A DNA stretch of 64,000 nucleotides. Origin: CAXTSE01 sp964246985. Lineage in GTDB: Bacteria > Actinomycetota > Actinomycetes > Actinomycetales > Microbacteriaceae. The stretch lies in the NCBI GenBank assembly GCA_964246985.1, contig CAXTSE010000001.1:1-64000 (forward strand), given 5' to 3'. This document shows, piece after piece, positions 16,901 through 25,196 of the stretch; positions within the stretch are counted from its first letter, which is position 1, and each line of letters opens with the position of its first letter. The notes under the pieces were generated by a model. It ran no database searches. It saw only the letters and a program-made list of their open reading frames with translations, and was not told where the DNA came from. A program made the position numbers and the translations under genes.

Positions 16901-17057
16901 GCAGCCAGAGCACGCGGTTGGCCATGGTCTCGGTCTTGCCGCTGCCGGCGCCGGCGATGACGAGCGCCGGGGTCAGGTCGGCCTCGATCACGGCGATCTG
17001 CTGCGGCGTCGGCTGCGGGAGTCCAAGGGCGTCGGCGATCTCGATCGCGCTAGTCAC
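13905..17057 (-). CDS. adnB: AdnB-like ATP-dependent helicase-nuclease subunit
   Basis: 1050 residues. An N-terminal UvrD-type motor has motif I IAGAGSGKTETM near residue 40, motif II VVLLDEYQDTS near 270, GDPNQSIYGWRGAS, motif V LTVHGAKGLEWN and motif VI LAYVAVTRARHH. A C-terminal PD-(D/E)xK (RecB-type) nuclease domain shows CKIDAIYRDGDRYQVVDWKTG near residues 960-980. With the upstream gene it forms the AdnAB heterodimer that resects double-strand breaks in actinobacteria. GTG 17057 overlaps the adnA stop by 8 bases, so the subunits are translationally coupled in the same order as in mycobacteria. All motor and nuclease motifs look intact. Confidence 0.93.
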   Translation of the reverse strand: MTSAIEIADALGLPQPTPQQIAVIEADLTPALVIAGAGSGKTETMANRVLWLLANGKVRPGEILGLTFTRKAAGELLVRIRERVAQLGEAGLVADDHDPFEAPEVSTYNSFANSIFRDSAILVGREGDGALLGEAGAWQLARSVVTHSRHPGLPGLDKNLDPVTDAVLGLSRAMAENLVDPEELRAFALEFAATVDLPLGDRYERQEWAGITRSVGAVDVLVDLAAEYEAAKFERSLVEYSDQVALALQIVRRQPRVALDLRERYKVVLLDEYQDTSVVQTWLLSELFADHAVMAVGDPNQSIYGWRGASASNLEQFARQFGARGLPYALSTSWRNGHRILDAANTLVAPFASRSRVLVERLVPSPTASDHPVDLVFADDIQEEADRVAAWFAAHLREPDATGQLQSAALLMRARRTQPFFLQALREHGVKFHVLGLGGLLAEPEIADLVCMLTVIDDPGAGLELVRVLAGSRWRIGVQDLHALNRLASWLRGRDYRQQKYDDDLAEKLRSSLTEGEGGSIVDALDFIGTAPAGHGALQAFSETGLERMRDASATIARLRARTSLSLPDLVTLVEHELRLDIEVVANEYRPLGGAPMEAFLDAISGYLALDDRSSLRGFLGWLRAAEEREDLAPRPEDPEPGTVQVLTVHGAKGLEWNLVAVPRLVVDELPMKPVEGTNGWLAFGKLPWPFRGDADDLPQLEWREATTRKELVNERKAFKERVGARYDDEERRLAYVAVTRARHHLLLSGSFWATQQKTREPSVLLRELAMASVIPEPPAAPASETNPLGDDLETLVWPMDPLGRRRAAVEAAASAVRDAEPGIAGKLADDLQMLLTEREQRDASGRSVPLPTRVPASRFKDFVTDPADVAISLLRPMPERPYRATRLGTLFHAWVENRYGLEGGSDELDAELVDVDSSGDAVDAADLARLQATFEASPWAARKPVEVEREIHLPFDGRIVICKIDAIYRDGDRYQVVDWKTGKAPKDAADLERKQLQLALYRLAYAKWSGIDESLIDAVFYFVADDEVVSPPHIDSEAELLARWRSAFS

Positions 17058-20000
17058 TCGACACCGCCTTCACCCGGTGCATGCGCAGCCGGGGCGTCGT
17101 CCCGAAGCCGGAGTACGCGTCGAGCTCGAGCCGGCCCGCGAACTCGGCGGCCGCGATGACCGTCGCGGCCTGGCGGATGCGCTCACGCACCTGCTCGAGG
17201 CCCTCGTCGTCGAGCAGCGGCTGCGACGCCTCGCGGTACCGCTGGCTCTTCGTGCCGTCGCGCACGAAGAGCAGCTTGGCGCCGCCGGCGTGGTGGTCCG
17301 GATGCGGGCTCAGCTGGTCGTCGAACCTGCCCTCCGCGTACGCCAGCTGGTAGGCGCCGAGCTGCGCGAGGGTCTCGACCTCGCGTGCCGTCTTGGGCCG
17401 TCCCGTCTTGAGGTCGACGATGACCACGCCACCGTCGGAGTCGATCTCGACGCGGTCGATCGAGCCGCTGACCAGGATCTGCGGCCGCTCGAGGGGCAGG
17501 TCGTCGGGCTCGCCCTCCTCGGTCGCGCGAGGCGGCAGCGGCGCGAGCGGCGGCAGCGCGTCGGTCTCGAGCTCGAGCAGGAAGCGGCCCTCCGCGGCGG
17601 CGAGCACGCCCCCCGCCGCCCGGAAGTCGCGCAGGTAGTCGGCGAGCGCCTCGGTGAACCCTCGGGCGAGCCCGCGCTGGCGCTCGCCCAGCCACGGCGA
17701 CTCGAACACCAGCTCGCTCCAGCGCTGGTCGACGGCCGCCCAGAGGTTGTCGACAGTCGGATTCTCGGTCGTCTCCATCGCCCAGTGCAGCACGGTGCCG
17801 ACGTTGGCCACGATCCCTGAGTCGCCGCCCGCGATCGACTCGAGGAACCAGTCGAGCGCCGAATCCTCGATGCGCTCGATCTGCGACGGCGACACCCGCA
17901 CCGTGCTGTCCTCGTAGAGCCGTCCGGTGCTCGACAGGGGCTCGACGCCGTGCCAGTCGGCCGGGTCGGCGCCGGGGATGCCGAGGCGCGCCAGCTCGGC
18001 GAGCGACGACGCCGCGGCCCGCACCTCGACCGAGGAGGTGCGGGGGTCGGTGATGGTGCGACGGAGGCGCCCCACCATGCCGCGCAGCGAGAGCGGCGCC
18101 GAACCGGCATCGAGCAGAGGTGCGCCGTCGTCGCCGTCGGGGATCAGGGAGAAGAAGAGACTGCGGGCCTCGTCGTCGTTGACCACCGCGGCCAGCACGA
18201 CCCGCTCGCTGGCCCGCGAGACGGCGAGCGCGAACATGCGCAGCTCGTCGTCGATCACGAGCTTCCGCTCGTCGATGGATGTCTCGCCGGCCTCCAGCGC
18301 ACGCACCAGCTGCTGCGGTGCCAGCAGCGATCCGCGGGGGCGCAGGTTGGGCCAGAGCCTGTCCTGGAGCGACGCGACGACCACGGTGCGGAACTCGAGC
18401 CCGACCGTCGCCGACGCGGTGGTGACGAGCACCGACCCCGTGCCTCGCACCGGGGCGAGCACGTCGTTGGCCACCTCAGCCCGCAGCGTCTCGGCGATGA
18501 AGTCGGCGGCGAGCACGCGCGGATCGTCGACGTCGGCACCCCGGCGCTCGGCGTAGTCCTTGGCAGCGGAGAAGAGCGCGACGACGGCGTCGAGGTTGCG
18601 GTTGGCCTCGTCGGCGAGCAGTCCGCTGCCGAGCGCGAGCTCCCGCCACGGGGCGGCGAGACGGCTGCGCTCCCAGGCGAGCCAGAGGAGCTCCTCGATC
18701 GTGCCCTCGCTCGCGCGCAGCAGGGCGAGGGTCTCGGCGAGGCGGCCGGCCATGCGTGCGGGGCGGGCGTCGATCGTGACGAAGCGTCCGGCGTCCGCGA
18801 GCGCCTCGACGAGCAGCTCCGAGCTCGTGCGGCTTCCGCCCGACGCGAGCTCCTCGGCGCGGAGGGCGAGCCGCAGCCGCCGCAGCTCGAGCGCGTCGAT
18901 GCCGCCGAACGGCCCGAGCAGCAGCTCGCTCGCGAGCTCGGGCGTGAGCTCGGCCGTTCCGACACCCACCTGCACCAGCAGCAGAAGGGCTCGCGCCGCG
19001 GACTCGTCGCGGAGCGCGGTGCCTCCCGCGACGGTGCGGGTGGGCACCTCGGCGAGGGCCAGCGCCCGCGCGATGGCCGGAGCCTGCTGGCCGCTGCGCA
19101 CGACGACGGCCATCTCGTGCCAGGCGACACCGCGGGCGAGGTGCTCCTCGCGCAGCAGCCGCGCGATCGCGGCATGCTGGCGGGAGGCGGTGACGGTCTC
19201 GATCCTGGCGATCGCGGCGACGCCCGGAGTCGGCTCGATCGTCGGGGCCGCGGCAGCCGCGCGCTGCGCCCCCGCCGCCGCCGTGCCGATGCGCTCCACG
19301 ATGCGCCCGGTGAAGGCCCGCAGCGCCCCGCCCTGCCGATGCGACACGGGCAGCACGATACGGTGCACGTCGCGGAGCCCGAGCACGGCGCCGAGGCGGC
19401 CCAGCGCATCCGGCTCTCCCCCGCGGAACGCGTTCGCCGCGACGTCGGGGTCGCCCAACGCGATGATCGACGTGCCGCGGGCGGCAAAGGCGCGCAGCAT
19501 CGCCAGCGTCGACTCCGTCGCCTCCTGGGTGTCGTCGACGAGGACCAGACGGATGTCGGCAGCCCGCGATCCGGCCGGTGCGGTGGCGATTGCCTCGACA
19601 GCGAACCGCGCGAGCTCGGCCGAGTCGAACTGGTTTTCACGCGCCCCGCTCACGACGGCGAGGTACTCGTCGATGAAGTCCGCGGCCGCCGCCCACTCGT
19701 CGCGGCCGGTGCGCCTGCCGAGTGTCCGGAGCTCGCCCGTCGACACCTCGTACTCGGTGACGCGCGCCATCAGCTCGCGCAGCTCGCTGCGGAAGCCGCG
19801 CAGCCTGCGCACCTCCGGGCCGAGGTGCTCGGGCCACTCGGGACCGCCCCCGCTGTCGACGCGGCCCTCGAGCAGCGCGGCGATGTCGGCGTCCTGGTCG
19901 GCGCCGGTGAGCAGCCGCGGAGGCTCGGCTCCGGCCAGGCGCGCGGCCGACGTGACGAGCTCGAAGGCGAACGAGCTGGGGGTGCGCGCGAGGGGCCCGT

Positions 20001-20277
20001 TGGTCGGCCGGCCGAGACGCAGCGCCAGCAGATCGCGCAGGCGGGTCGCCGATGCTCGCGACGACGCGAGCACCAGCACCTCGTCGGGCGACCAGCCGCG
20101 CCCGGTCACCCGATCGGCGACGAGTTCGAGGATCGTGGTCGTCTTGCCGGTGCCGGGCGCTCCGAGGACGGCGGCCGACGCCTCGTCGGGCAGATCCACG
20201 ACAGCGCGCTGCCCGGCATCGAGGACGATGGCCTCCTGTTCGGCGCGGACGGCGCGCTCGAACCGGATCGTCGTCAT
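17050..20277 (-). CDS. adnA: AdnA-like ATP-dependent helicase-nuclease subunit
   Basis: 1075 residues. The N-terminal motor has a Walker A GAPGTGKTTT near residue 40 but a divergent motif II (LVDDTQEATE instead of DEYQD), suggesting a weaker or altered ATPase compared with its partner. The C-terminal nuclease domain is intact: SGSIDRVEIDSDGG and VVIVDLKTGRPK near residues 935-957, followed by LGAYQLAYAEG. In the AdnAB complex both subunits carry a motor and a nuclease, each cutting one strand. ATG 20277 is preceded by TACGGT (20285-20290, minus strand) ending seven bases upstream. The next gene overlaps by 8 bases. Confidence 0.92.
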   Translation of the reverse strand: MTTIRFERAVRAEQEAIVLDAGQRAVVDLPDEASAAVLGAPGTGKTTTILELVADRVTGRGWSPDEVLVLASSRASATRLRDLLALRLGRPTNGPLARTPSSFAFELVTSAARLAGAEPPRLLTGADQDADIAALLEGRVDSGGGPEWPEHLGPEVRRLRGFRSELRELMARVTEYEVSTGELRTLGRRTGRDEWAAAADFIDEYLAVVSGARENQFDSAELARFAVEAIATAPAGSRAADIRLVLVDDTQEATESTLAMLRAFAARGTSIIALGDPDVAANAFRGGEPDALGRLGAVLGLRDVHRIVLPVSHRQGGALRAFTGRIVERIGTAAAGAQRAAAAAPTIEPTPGVAAIARIETVTASRQHAAIARLLREEHLARGVAWHEMAVVVRSGQQAPAIARALALAEVPTRTVAGGTALRDESAARALLLLVQVGVGTAELTPELASELLLGPFGGIDALELRRLRLALRAEELASGGSRTSSELLVEALADAGRFVTIDARPARMAGRLAETLALLRASEGTIEELLWLAWERSRLAAPWRELALGSGLLADEANRNLDAVVALFSAAKDYAERRGADVDDPRVLAADFIAETLRAEVANDVLAPVRGTGSVLVTTASATVGLEFRTVVVASLQDRLWPNLRPRGSLLAPQQLVRALEAGETSIDERKLVIDDELRMFALAVSRASERVVLAAVVNDDEARSLFFSLIPDGDDGAPLLDAGSAPLSLRGMVGRLRRTITDPRTSSVEVRAAASSLAELARLGIPGADPADWHGVEPLSSTGRLYEDSTVRVSPSQIERIEDSALDWFLESIAGGDSGIVANVGTVLHWAMETTENPTVDNLWAAVDQRWSELVFESPWLGERQRGLARGFTEALADYLRDFRAAGGVLAAAEGRFLLELETDALPPLAPLPPRATEEGEPDDLPLERPQILVSGSIDRVEIDSDGGVVIVDLKTGRPKTAREVETLAQLGAYQLAYAEGRFDDQLSPHPDHHAGGAKLLFVRDGTKSQRYREASQPLLDDEGLEQVRERIRQAATVIAAAEFAGRLELDAYSGFGTTPRLRMHRVKAVSSD

Positions 20278-20367
20278 GCGCACCACCGTATCCGCACCGG
20301 GTGACGCCGGTTCTGCCCAGGGCGAACCCGGCGGAGGGGGCGCCGTCGCATCCCGTAATCTGACGAC

Positions 20368-20592
20368 GTGGACATTCGCATCGGCATCGCCAACAGCCCC
20401 CGTGAGATCAGCTTCGAGACGACTCAGACCTCGGCCGAGGTCGAGAAGATCGTGTCTGCCGCGCTCGACGCCGACGCCAAGTTCATCAAGCTGAGCGACG
20501 ACAAGGGCAAGCTCTACATCGTCCCGACCGCGTCGTTCTCGTACCTCGAGGTCGGCACCGCGGACTCGCGCCGCGTCGGCTTCATCGCGTAG
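20368..20592 (+). CDS. DUF3107 family small protein
   Basis: 74 residues. The whole sequence matches the actinobacterial DUF3107 family (TB9.4/Rv3208A type): IRIGIANSPREISFET at the start and GKLYIVPTASFSYLEVGT near the end. It is a small soluble beta-rich protein of unknown role. GTG 20368 has TAATCT at 20356-20361 six bases upstream, the leaderless arrangement, and no Shine-Dalgarno. It is divergent from adnA and sits at the same relative place in mycobacterial genomes, between the helicase-nuclease genes and the DEAD-box helicase. Confidence 0.9.
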   Translation: MDIRIGIANSPREISFETTQTSAEVEKIVSAALDADAKFIKLSDDKGKLYIVPTASFSYLEVGTADSRRVGFIA

Positions 20593-20629
20593 CACCTCGC
20601 TGCCCGGCGCCCCGCCCTAGGATCGCTGC

Positions 20630-20926
20630 ATGGAGCTCGTCTACGTCACTGTCATCGCGGCCCTCATCGGCGCGGGGCTGCGCTACCTGCTTCCGGGCCG
20701 CCGCGCCTACGGCCTCCTCCTGCTCCCCGCCGTCGCCGCCGCGGTGACCGCGACGGTGTGGGTCGGCCTGGTGTGGCTCGGCCTCACGTTCGACGGCGGC
20801 TGGATCTGGGCCATCTCGCTGGCCTCCGGCATCGTCGCGGCGCTCCTGTCAGCTCTGCTGCTGGTGCGCTACCGCGCCACCGCCGACCAGCGCCTGCTGC
20901 ACCGCCTCAGCGGCGGCCGCGCCTAG
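20630..20926 (+). CDS. Small integral membrane protein
   Basis: 98 residues with three predicted membrane helices (about 3-20, 27-49 and 55-79) and a basic C-terminal tail (RYRATADQRLLHRLSGGRA). No family recognised and no catalytic motif. TAGGAT at 20618-20623 ends six bases before ATG 20630, so it may have its own leaderless promoter in addition to read-through from the DUF3107 gene 37 bases upstream. It converges with the ferritin-like gene, with 22 bases between the stops. Confidence 0.75.
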   Translation: MELVYVTVIAALIGAGLRYLLPGRRAYGLLLLPAVAAAVTATVWVGLVWLGLTFDGGWIWAISLASGIVAALLSALLLVRYRATADQRLLHRLSGGRA

Positions 20927-20948
20927 CCCCTCAGGCCGGCTGAGCGGA

Positions 20949-21665
20949 TCAGGCGGTCAGCCCCAGCGCGTCCATGCGCCGGGTGTGCGCGGCGATCAGC
21001 TCGGTGAAGACCGGCTCGATGCGCTCCTCGCCCGGAGCCTCGCGACCGATCGCCAGCGACGACCGCGCGATGAGCATCGTGTCGCCGACCAGTCGCCGCC
21101 CCCACATCGCGAGGCGCGAGGCGAGCCGGGGTGTGGAGTCGATCGCGGCCCGCAGCTCGTCGACCAGCAGCTTCTCGCCGGTGCTCGCGTCGAGCAGGGT
21201 GGAGACCCGGTCGGACAGGGCGTCGGGCAGGCCGGCGGCCAGGCCCTCGAAGAAGTCGGTCAGGAATCCGGCTGTGAGGTAGCAGGTCACGAGGATCTCG
21301 TGCCAGTCCGACCCCTGCGTGCGGCGCTGGAAGTCGTCGAGCTCGGCCCGGAACGGGTCCATCGCCGCGACGGGGTCGATGCCCGCCCGCGTCATCTCGG
21401 CGACGAGTCCCTCGTGCACGGTGAGCACCTCGGCGGCGGCACGGCTGAGGTGCGTCTTGGATGCCGTGGTCGGGGCGGTCGCGACGGCGCGTCCGATGTT
21501 CTCGAACAGCACCAGGGTGAGGTACCCGAGCCGGCCGAGGTACGCGTCGCGCGGCGGCGTCAGCTCGGCGAGCTCCACCCGCGCGACGGCCACGGTCTCC
21601 GACCTGGCGACGATCACGGGTGCCTTCTCCCGCGGTCGACTGCGACGTCGGAAGATGCTCAGCAC
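20949..21665 (-). CDS. Ferritin-like fold protein (Rv3210c type)
   Basis: 238 residues, mainly long helices. The pattern FENIGRAVATAPT, HEGLVAEMTRAG and DWHEILVTCYLTAGFLTDFFEGLA fits the actinobacterial ferritin-like/tRNA-hydroxylase-like family; acidic and histidine residues in these helices (VHEGLV, DWHEIL) are candidate metal ligands, but a complete di-iron set cannot be assigned by eye. Function unknown. GTG 21665 is chosen over the long upstream open frame because TAGGCT (21673-21678, minus strand) ends seven bases before it. It is divergent from the DEAD-box helicase at 21735, as in mycobacteria where Rv3210c adjoins rhlE. Confidence 0.75.
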   Translation of the reverse strand: MLSIFRRRSRPREKAPVIVARSETVAVARVELAELTPPRDAYLGRLGYLTLVLFENIGRAVATAPTTASKTHLSRAAAEVLTVHEGLVAEMTRAGIDPVAAMDPFRAELDDFQRRTQGSDWHEILVTCYLTAGFLTDFFEGLAAGLPDALSDRVSTLLDASTGEKLLVDELRAAIDSTPRLASRLAMWGRRLVGDTMLIARSSLAIGREAPGEERIEPVFTELIAAHTRRMDALGLTA

Positions 21666-21734
21666 AGCCCCCAGCCTAGGCCCGGCCGCTCGGGCCGGTA
21701 GACTCGGCGTACTCAACTTCCAGACAGGTTCTCC

Positions 21735-23213
21735 TTGACTTTCAGCGATCTCTCTATCGACCAGGACATGGTCGACGCTCTGGCCTCGAAGGGCATCATC
21801 GAGCCCTTCCCGATCCAGAGCCAGACCATCCCCCTCGCCCTCTCCGGCCAGGACATCATCGGCCAGGCCAAGACCGGCACGGGCAAGACCTTCGGGTTCG
21901 GCCTCCCGCTCATCCAGGCGCTCGGTACCGACCCCGCCCACGGCGTGCAGGCGCTCGTCGTCGTGCCCACACGCGAGCTGTGCGTGCAGGTGGCCGAGGA
22001 CCTCGAGCTCGCGGCCTCCAACCGCCCGACGCAGATCGTCGCCATCTACGGCGGCAAGGCGTACGAGGGTCAGGTCGAGCAGCTCAAGGCGGGCGCCCAG
22101 ATCGTGGTCGGCACGCCCGGCCGCCTCCTCGACCTCGCCGGCCAGCGGCTGCTGAGCCTCAAGGACGTCAAGGTCATGGTGCTCGACGAGGCCGACAAGA
22201 TGCTCGACCTCGGCTTCCTGCCCGACGTCGAGAAGCTGTTCGCGCAGACCTCGCCGACCCGCCACACCATGCTGTTCTCCGCCACGATGCCCGGCCCCGT
22301 GGTGGCGCTCGCGCGCCGCTTCATGAACAAGCCGATCCACATCCGCGCCACCGACCCCGACGAGGGTCTGACGCAGGCCAACATCAAGCACGTCATCTAC
22401 CGCGCGCACTCGCTCGACAAGGACGAGGTCGTCGCCCGCATCCTGCAGGCCGAGGGCCGCGGACGCACCGTCATCTTCACGCGCACCAAGCGCGCGGCGG
22501 CGAAGCTGGTCGAGGAGCTCAACGACCGCGGGTTCAACGCCGCCGCCGTGCACGGCGACCTCAACCAGGAGCAGCGCGAGCGCGCCATGGCCGCGTTCAA
22601 GGCGGGCAAGAAGGACATCCTCATCGCCACCGATGTCGCCGCCCGCGGCATCGATGTCAGCGACGTCACCCACGTGATCAACCACACGGTGCCCGACGAC
22701 CCCGACACCTACCTGCACCGCGCCGGTCGCACCGGGCGCGCGGGCAAGACCGGCATCGCGGTCACGTTCGTCGACTGGGCCGACATGCACAAGTGGAAGC
22801 TCATCGACCGCGGCCTCGAGTTCAACCGCCCCGAGCCGGTCGAGACCTACTCGTCGTCCCCGCACCTCTACGAGGACCTCGACATCCCGGTCGGCTCGAA
22901 GGGCCGGCTCAAGTCGGCCCCGGCGGCTCCGCACACCGAGCGGCCCCCGGCCGGTCGGGACGGCGGCCGCGACGGCGGTCGGGACGGCGGTCGCGACGCG
23001 AGCCGTGACGGGTCGCGTCCCCCGCGGCAGCGCACGCGCGGCGGCTCGGGCTCCGGTGGGACGGGGTCCGGATCGGGCACCCAGACCACCGAGGCGGCAC
23101 GCTCCGAGGGCGGCGGCACCCACGACGGCACGACTCCGGCGCGGCGCAACCGCACCCGTCGTCGTCGTGGCGGATCGGCCAGCGGGGCGGCGACGCCGCC
23201 CCCTCCCGCGTAG
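21735..23213 (+). CDS. DEAD-box ATP-dependent RNA helicase (RhlE-like)
   Basis: 492 residues. All DEAD-box motifs are present: Q motif PFPIQSQTIP near residue 24, I AKTGTGKT near 50, Ia VPTRELCVQ, Ib GTPGRLLDL, II VLDEADKML near 152, III FSATMP, and C-terminal IV-VI including TDVAARGIDV and HRAGRTGRAG. It remodels RNA in the cytoplasm, likely in ribosome assembly or decay. The last ~85 residues are disordered and Arg/Gly-rich with short RDGG repeats, a typical RNA-binding tail. The start is TTG 21735; a TAGACT box lies 28 bases upstream, so this gene has a short leader, unlike many neighbours. Confidence 0.93.
   Translation: MTFSDLSIDQDMVDALASKGIIEPFPIQSQTIPLALSGQDIIGQAKTGTGKTFGFGLPLIQALGTDPAHGVQALVVVPTRELCVQVAEDLELAASNRPTQIVAIYGGKAYEGQVEQLKAGAQIVVGTPGRLLDLAGQRLLSLKDVKVMVLDEADKMLDLGFLPDVEKLFAQTSPTRHTMLFSATMPGPVVALARRFMNKPIHIRATDPDEGLTQANIKHVIYRAHSLDKDEVVARILQAEGRGRTVIFTRTKRAAAKLVEELNDRGFNAAAVHGDLNQEQRERAMAAFKAGKKDILIATDVAARGIDVSDVTHVINHTVPDDPDTYLHRAGRTGRAGKTGIAVTFVDWADMHKWKLIDRGLEFNRPEPVETYSSSPHLYEDLDIPVGSKGRLKSAPAAPHTERPPAGRDGGRDGGRDGGRDASRDGSRPPRQRTRGGSGSGGTGSGSGTQTTEAARSEGGGTHDGTTPARRNRTRRRRGGSASGAATPPPPA
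22956..23013 (+). repeat. 12-base coding tandem repeat (RDGG units)
   Basis: Imperfect copies of a 12-base unit close to CGGGACGGCGGT encode GRDGG-type repeats in the C-terminal tail of the RNA helicase. Copy number is likely to vary between strains. It is coding sequence, not a mobile element. Confidence 0.7.
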
Positions 23214-23219
23214 CGGGCG

Positions 23220-24068
23220 CTAGCCGCTGACGGGCGCCGAGCCGGTGCCGCGCGCCACGATCGCGTCGTAGACCTCGCGCGACGTCGTGTTCTCGCCGAG
23301 CCGGTTCGGCTTGCCGAGGCCGTGATAGTCGCTCGACCCCGTCATCACGAGGCCGTACTTCTCGGCCTCCGACCGCAGGGCAGCCAGCGAGCTCGGCGGG
23401 TTGTCGCGGTGACCGACCTCGAGGCCGAACAGTCCGGCGTCGACCAGCGCGCGCATCCGCCTGCCCGCGAGCATGCCCGCGGGTCCCCGTGCGCCCGGAT
23501 GCGCGACCACGGCGACCCCGCCCGCCTCGGTCACGAGGCGCACGCCCTCGATCGGCGCGGGCGCGTCATGCGGACGGTAGTAGCCGCCCTGCCAGTGCAG
23601 GATGGTCTGGAACGCGGCGCTGCGGTCGCTGACGTGACCGCGGGCGACCAGGGCGTCGGCGATGTGCGGGCGTCCGACGGTCGAGCCGGGCGTCGTCTGG
23701 GCGAGCACGTCGTCCCAGTCGAGCGCGTAGTCGGCGCCGATGCGGCTCACCATCGCCTCGGCGCGGGTCAGGCGCTCCTCGCGGATGCGCTCCATCTCGG
23801 CCACGAGCGCGGGATCCGCCGGGTCGACGAGGTAGCCGAGCACGTGCACGCTCGCATACTGCAGCTGCGTGCTCAGCTCGATGCCCGGCAGCACGGTCAG
23901 CCCGGTGCCCGCCGCGGCCGCGAACGCCTCCGACCAGCCGGCCGTCGAGTCGTGGTCGGTCAGCGCGACCACGTCGAGGTCGGCCGCGACGGCCGCGCCG
24001 ATCAGCTCGGCCGGCGTCTCGGTGCCGTCGCTGACACGCGAGTGCGTGTGCAGGTCGATTCCGGGCAT
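23220..24068 (-). CDS. PHP domain phosphoesterase (RNase AM/YciV-like)
   Basis: 282 residues covering a PHP domain. Metal-binding motifs are visible: DLHTHSRVSDG at residue 5, TDHDSTAGW near 37, PGIELS near 62, VAHPGARG near 193 and SSDYHGLG near 252. This arrangement matches YciV/RNase AM-type enzymes that release phosphate or mononucleotides from 3',5'-bisphosphate nucleotides or RNA 5' ends; the exact substrate is inference. ATG 24068 has TATGCT at 24075-24080 (minus strand) six bases upstream. It is divergent from the EEP gene at 24130, which is not obviously linked. Confidence 0.87.
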   Translation of the reverse strand: MPGIDLHTHSRVSDGTETPAELIGAAVAADLDVVALTDHDSTAGWSEAFAAAAGTGLTVLPGIELSTQLQYASVHVLGYLVDPADPALVAEMERIREERLTRAEAMVSRIGADYALDWDDVLAQTTPGSTVGRPHIADALVARGHVSDRSAAFQTILHWQGGYYRPHDAPAPIEGVRLVTEAGGVAVVAHPGARGPAGMLAGRRMRALVDAGLFGLEVGHRDNPPSSLAALRSEAEKYGLVMTGSSDYHGLGKPNRLGENTTSREVYDAIVARGTGSAPVSG

Positions 24069-24129
24069 CCCACCAGCATAAAGCGGGCTGTCGGGGTATG
24101 CAGGCGAGTGCACGTAGGCTCGGGGCGCC

Positions 24130-25146
24130 ATGTTCCGACGCATCCTCGCCGCCGCAGCGGTCGTCCTCCTCGCGGTCACCGGCCTCGTCGCCGCCTGGCC
24201 GCAGCTGTTCGGCCTCGAGCGCGTCGCGATCATCGCGCAGGTCGTCTCGCTGCGCGGTCTCGCCCTCGTGGTCGCGGTGCTGCTGGCGATCCTGTTCGGG
24301 GTGCTGGCCCTGTCGTCGCGCCGACTGCGGCGCTTCCTCGGTGCGCTGACGGCGGTGCTGCTGGCGTTCTCGCTGCTGACGCTGCTCGTGCTCTCCACCC
24401 GCGGGTACCTCGCCGACGAACGGCCCGATCCCGGCCCCGGCGACCTCACCGTGCTCAGCTGGAACACCCTCGGCGGCGCCCCCGGCTCGCAGGCCATCGC
24501 CGACCTGGCGGTGAGCGAGGGGGCGGACATCGTCGTGCTTCCCGAGACGCGTCCCGCCATGGGCGCCGAGATCGCGACGCTGATGGGTCAGCAGGGGCTG
24601 GCCATGCGGCCCCTCAGCCTGAGCCTCGACGACGTGTCGCCCGCGCGGACGACGGTCCTGCTCGTCAGCACGGCGCTCGGCGAGTACCGGATCGACGACA
24701 CCGTCGAATCGACGCCCACCCTTCCCAGCTTCGTGGCGGTGCCCGTCGACGGGGGTGACGGTCCGACCATCGTGGCCGCGCATCCGGTCGCCCCGGTGCC
24801 CGGGGAGTTCCGCGCGTGGAAGCAGGGTCTCGACTGGCTGGCCGCGCGCTGCGATCAGGCGGGCGTGATCCTCGCGGGCGACCTGAACTCGACGCTCGAC
24901 CACTACGAGGGCCTCGGCACCGACCGCACCGGCGACCTGGCCGGCTGCACCGACGCCGCGCGCGCGACCGGCAACGCCGCGGTCGGCACCTGGCCGACGC
25001 AGCTGCCCGAGCTGCTCGGGGCGCCCATCGACCACGTGATGACGAGCCCCGGCTGGACGGTGGTCGGCTTCGAGGTGATCGGCGAGGCCGACGGATCCGG
25101 CAGCGACCACCGCCCGATCGTCGCGACGGTGCGTCGGGACGAGTAG
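24130..25146 (+). CDS. Membrane-anchored endonuclease/exonuclease/phosphatase family protein
   Basis: 338 residues. Three N-terminal membrane helices (about 6-24, 36-58, 68-88) precede an EEP catalytic domain with LSWNTLGG near 112, VVLPETR near 137, AGDLNSTLDH near 255 and the terminal GSDHRPIVATV near 325. The aspartate, asparagine and histidine catalytic residues are present. The domain is predicted to face outside the membrane. Such anchored EEP proteins are common in actinobacteria, with phosphodiester or nucleic-acid substrates, but no substrate is established. TAGGCT ends nine bases before ATG 24130. Confidence 0.85.
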   Translation: MFRRILAAAAVVLLAVTGLVAAWPQLFGLERVAIIAQVVSLRGLALVVAVLLAILFGVLALSSRRLRRFLGALTAVLLAFSLLTLLVLSTRGYLADERPDPGPGDLTVLSWNTLGGAPGSQAIADLAVSEGADIVVLPETRPAMGAEIATLMGQQGLAMRPLSLSLDDVSPARTTVLLVSTALGEYRIDDTVESTPTLPSFVAVPVDGGDGPTIVAAHPVAPVPGEFRAWKQGLDWLAARCDQAGVILAGDLNSTLDHYEGLGTDRTGDLAGCTDAARATGNAAVGTWPTQLPELLGAPIDHVMTSPGWTVVGFEVIGEADGSGSDHRPIVATVRRDE

Positions 25147-25196
25147 GGCCCGGGTCGTGGGGTCGCACACGCGGCCCTCGGTGGGAGAATGGGACC

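Noticed and set aside
14199..17159. A 986-codon open frame on the + strand opposite adnB
   Set aside because: It is antisense to a protein with complete helicase and nuclease motifs, has no recognisable domain and shows the arginine/valine/glutamate-rich composition of high-GC shadow frames.
22956..23013. CRISPR-like or mobile repeat
   Set aside because: The 12-base units are contiguous without spacers and in frame within the helicase tail, so they are coding repeats.
20949..23123. Long N-terminal extension of the ferritin-like frame across the DEAD-box helicase
   Set aside because: The extension is antisense to the helicase, and a -10-like box sits seven bases before GTG 21665.
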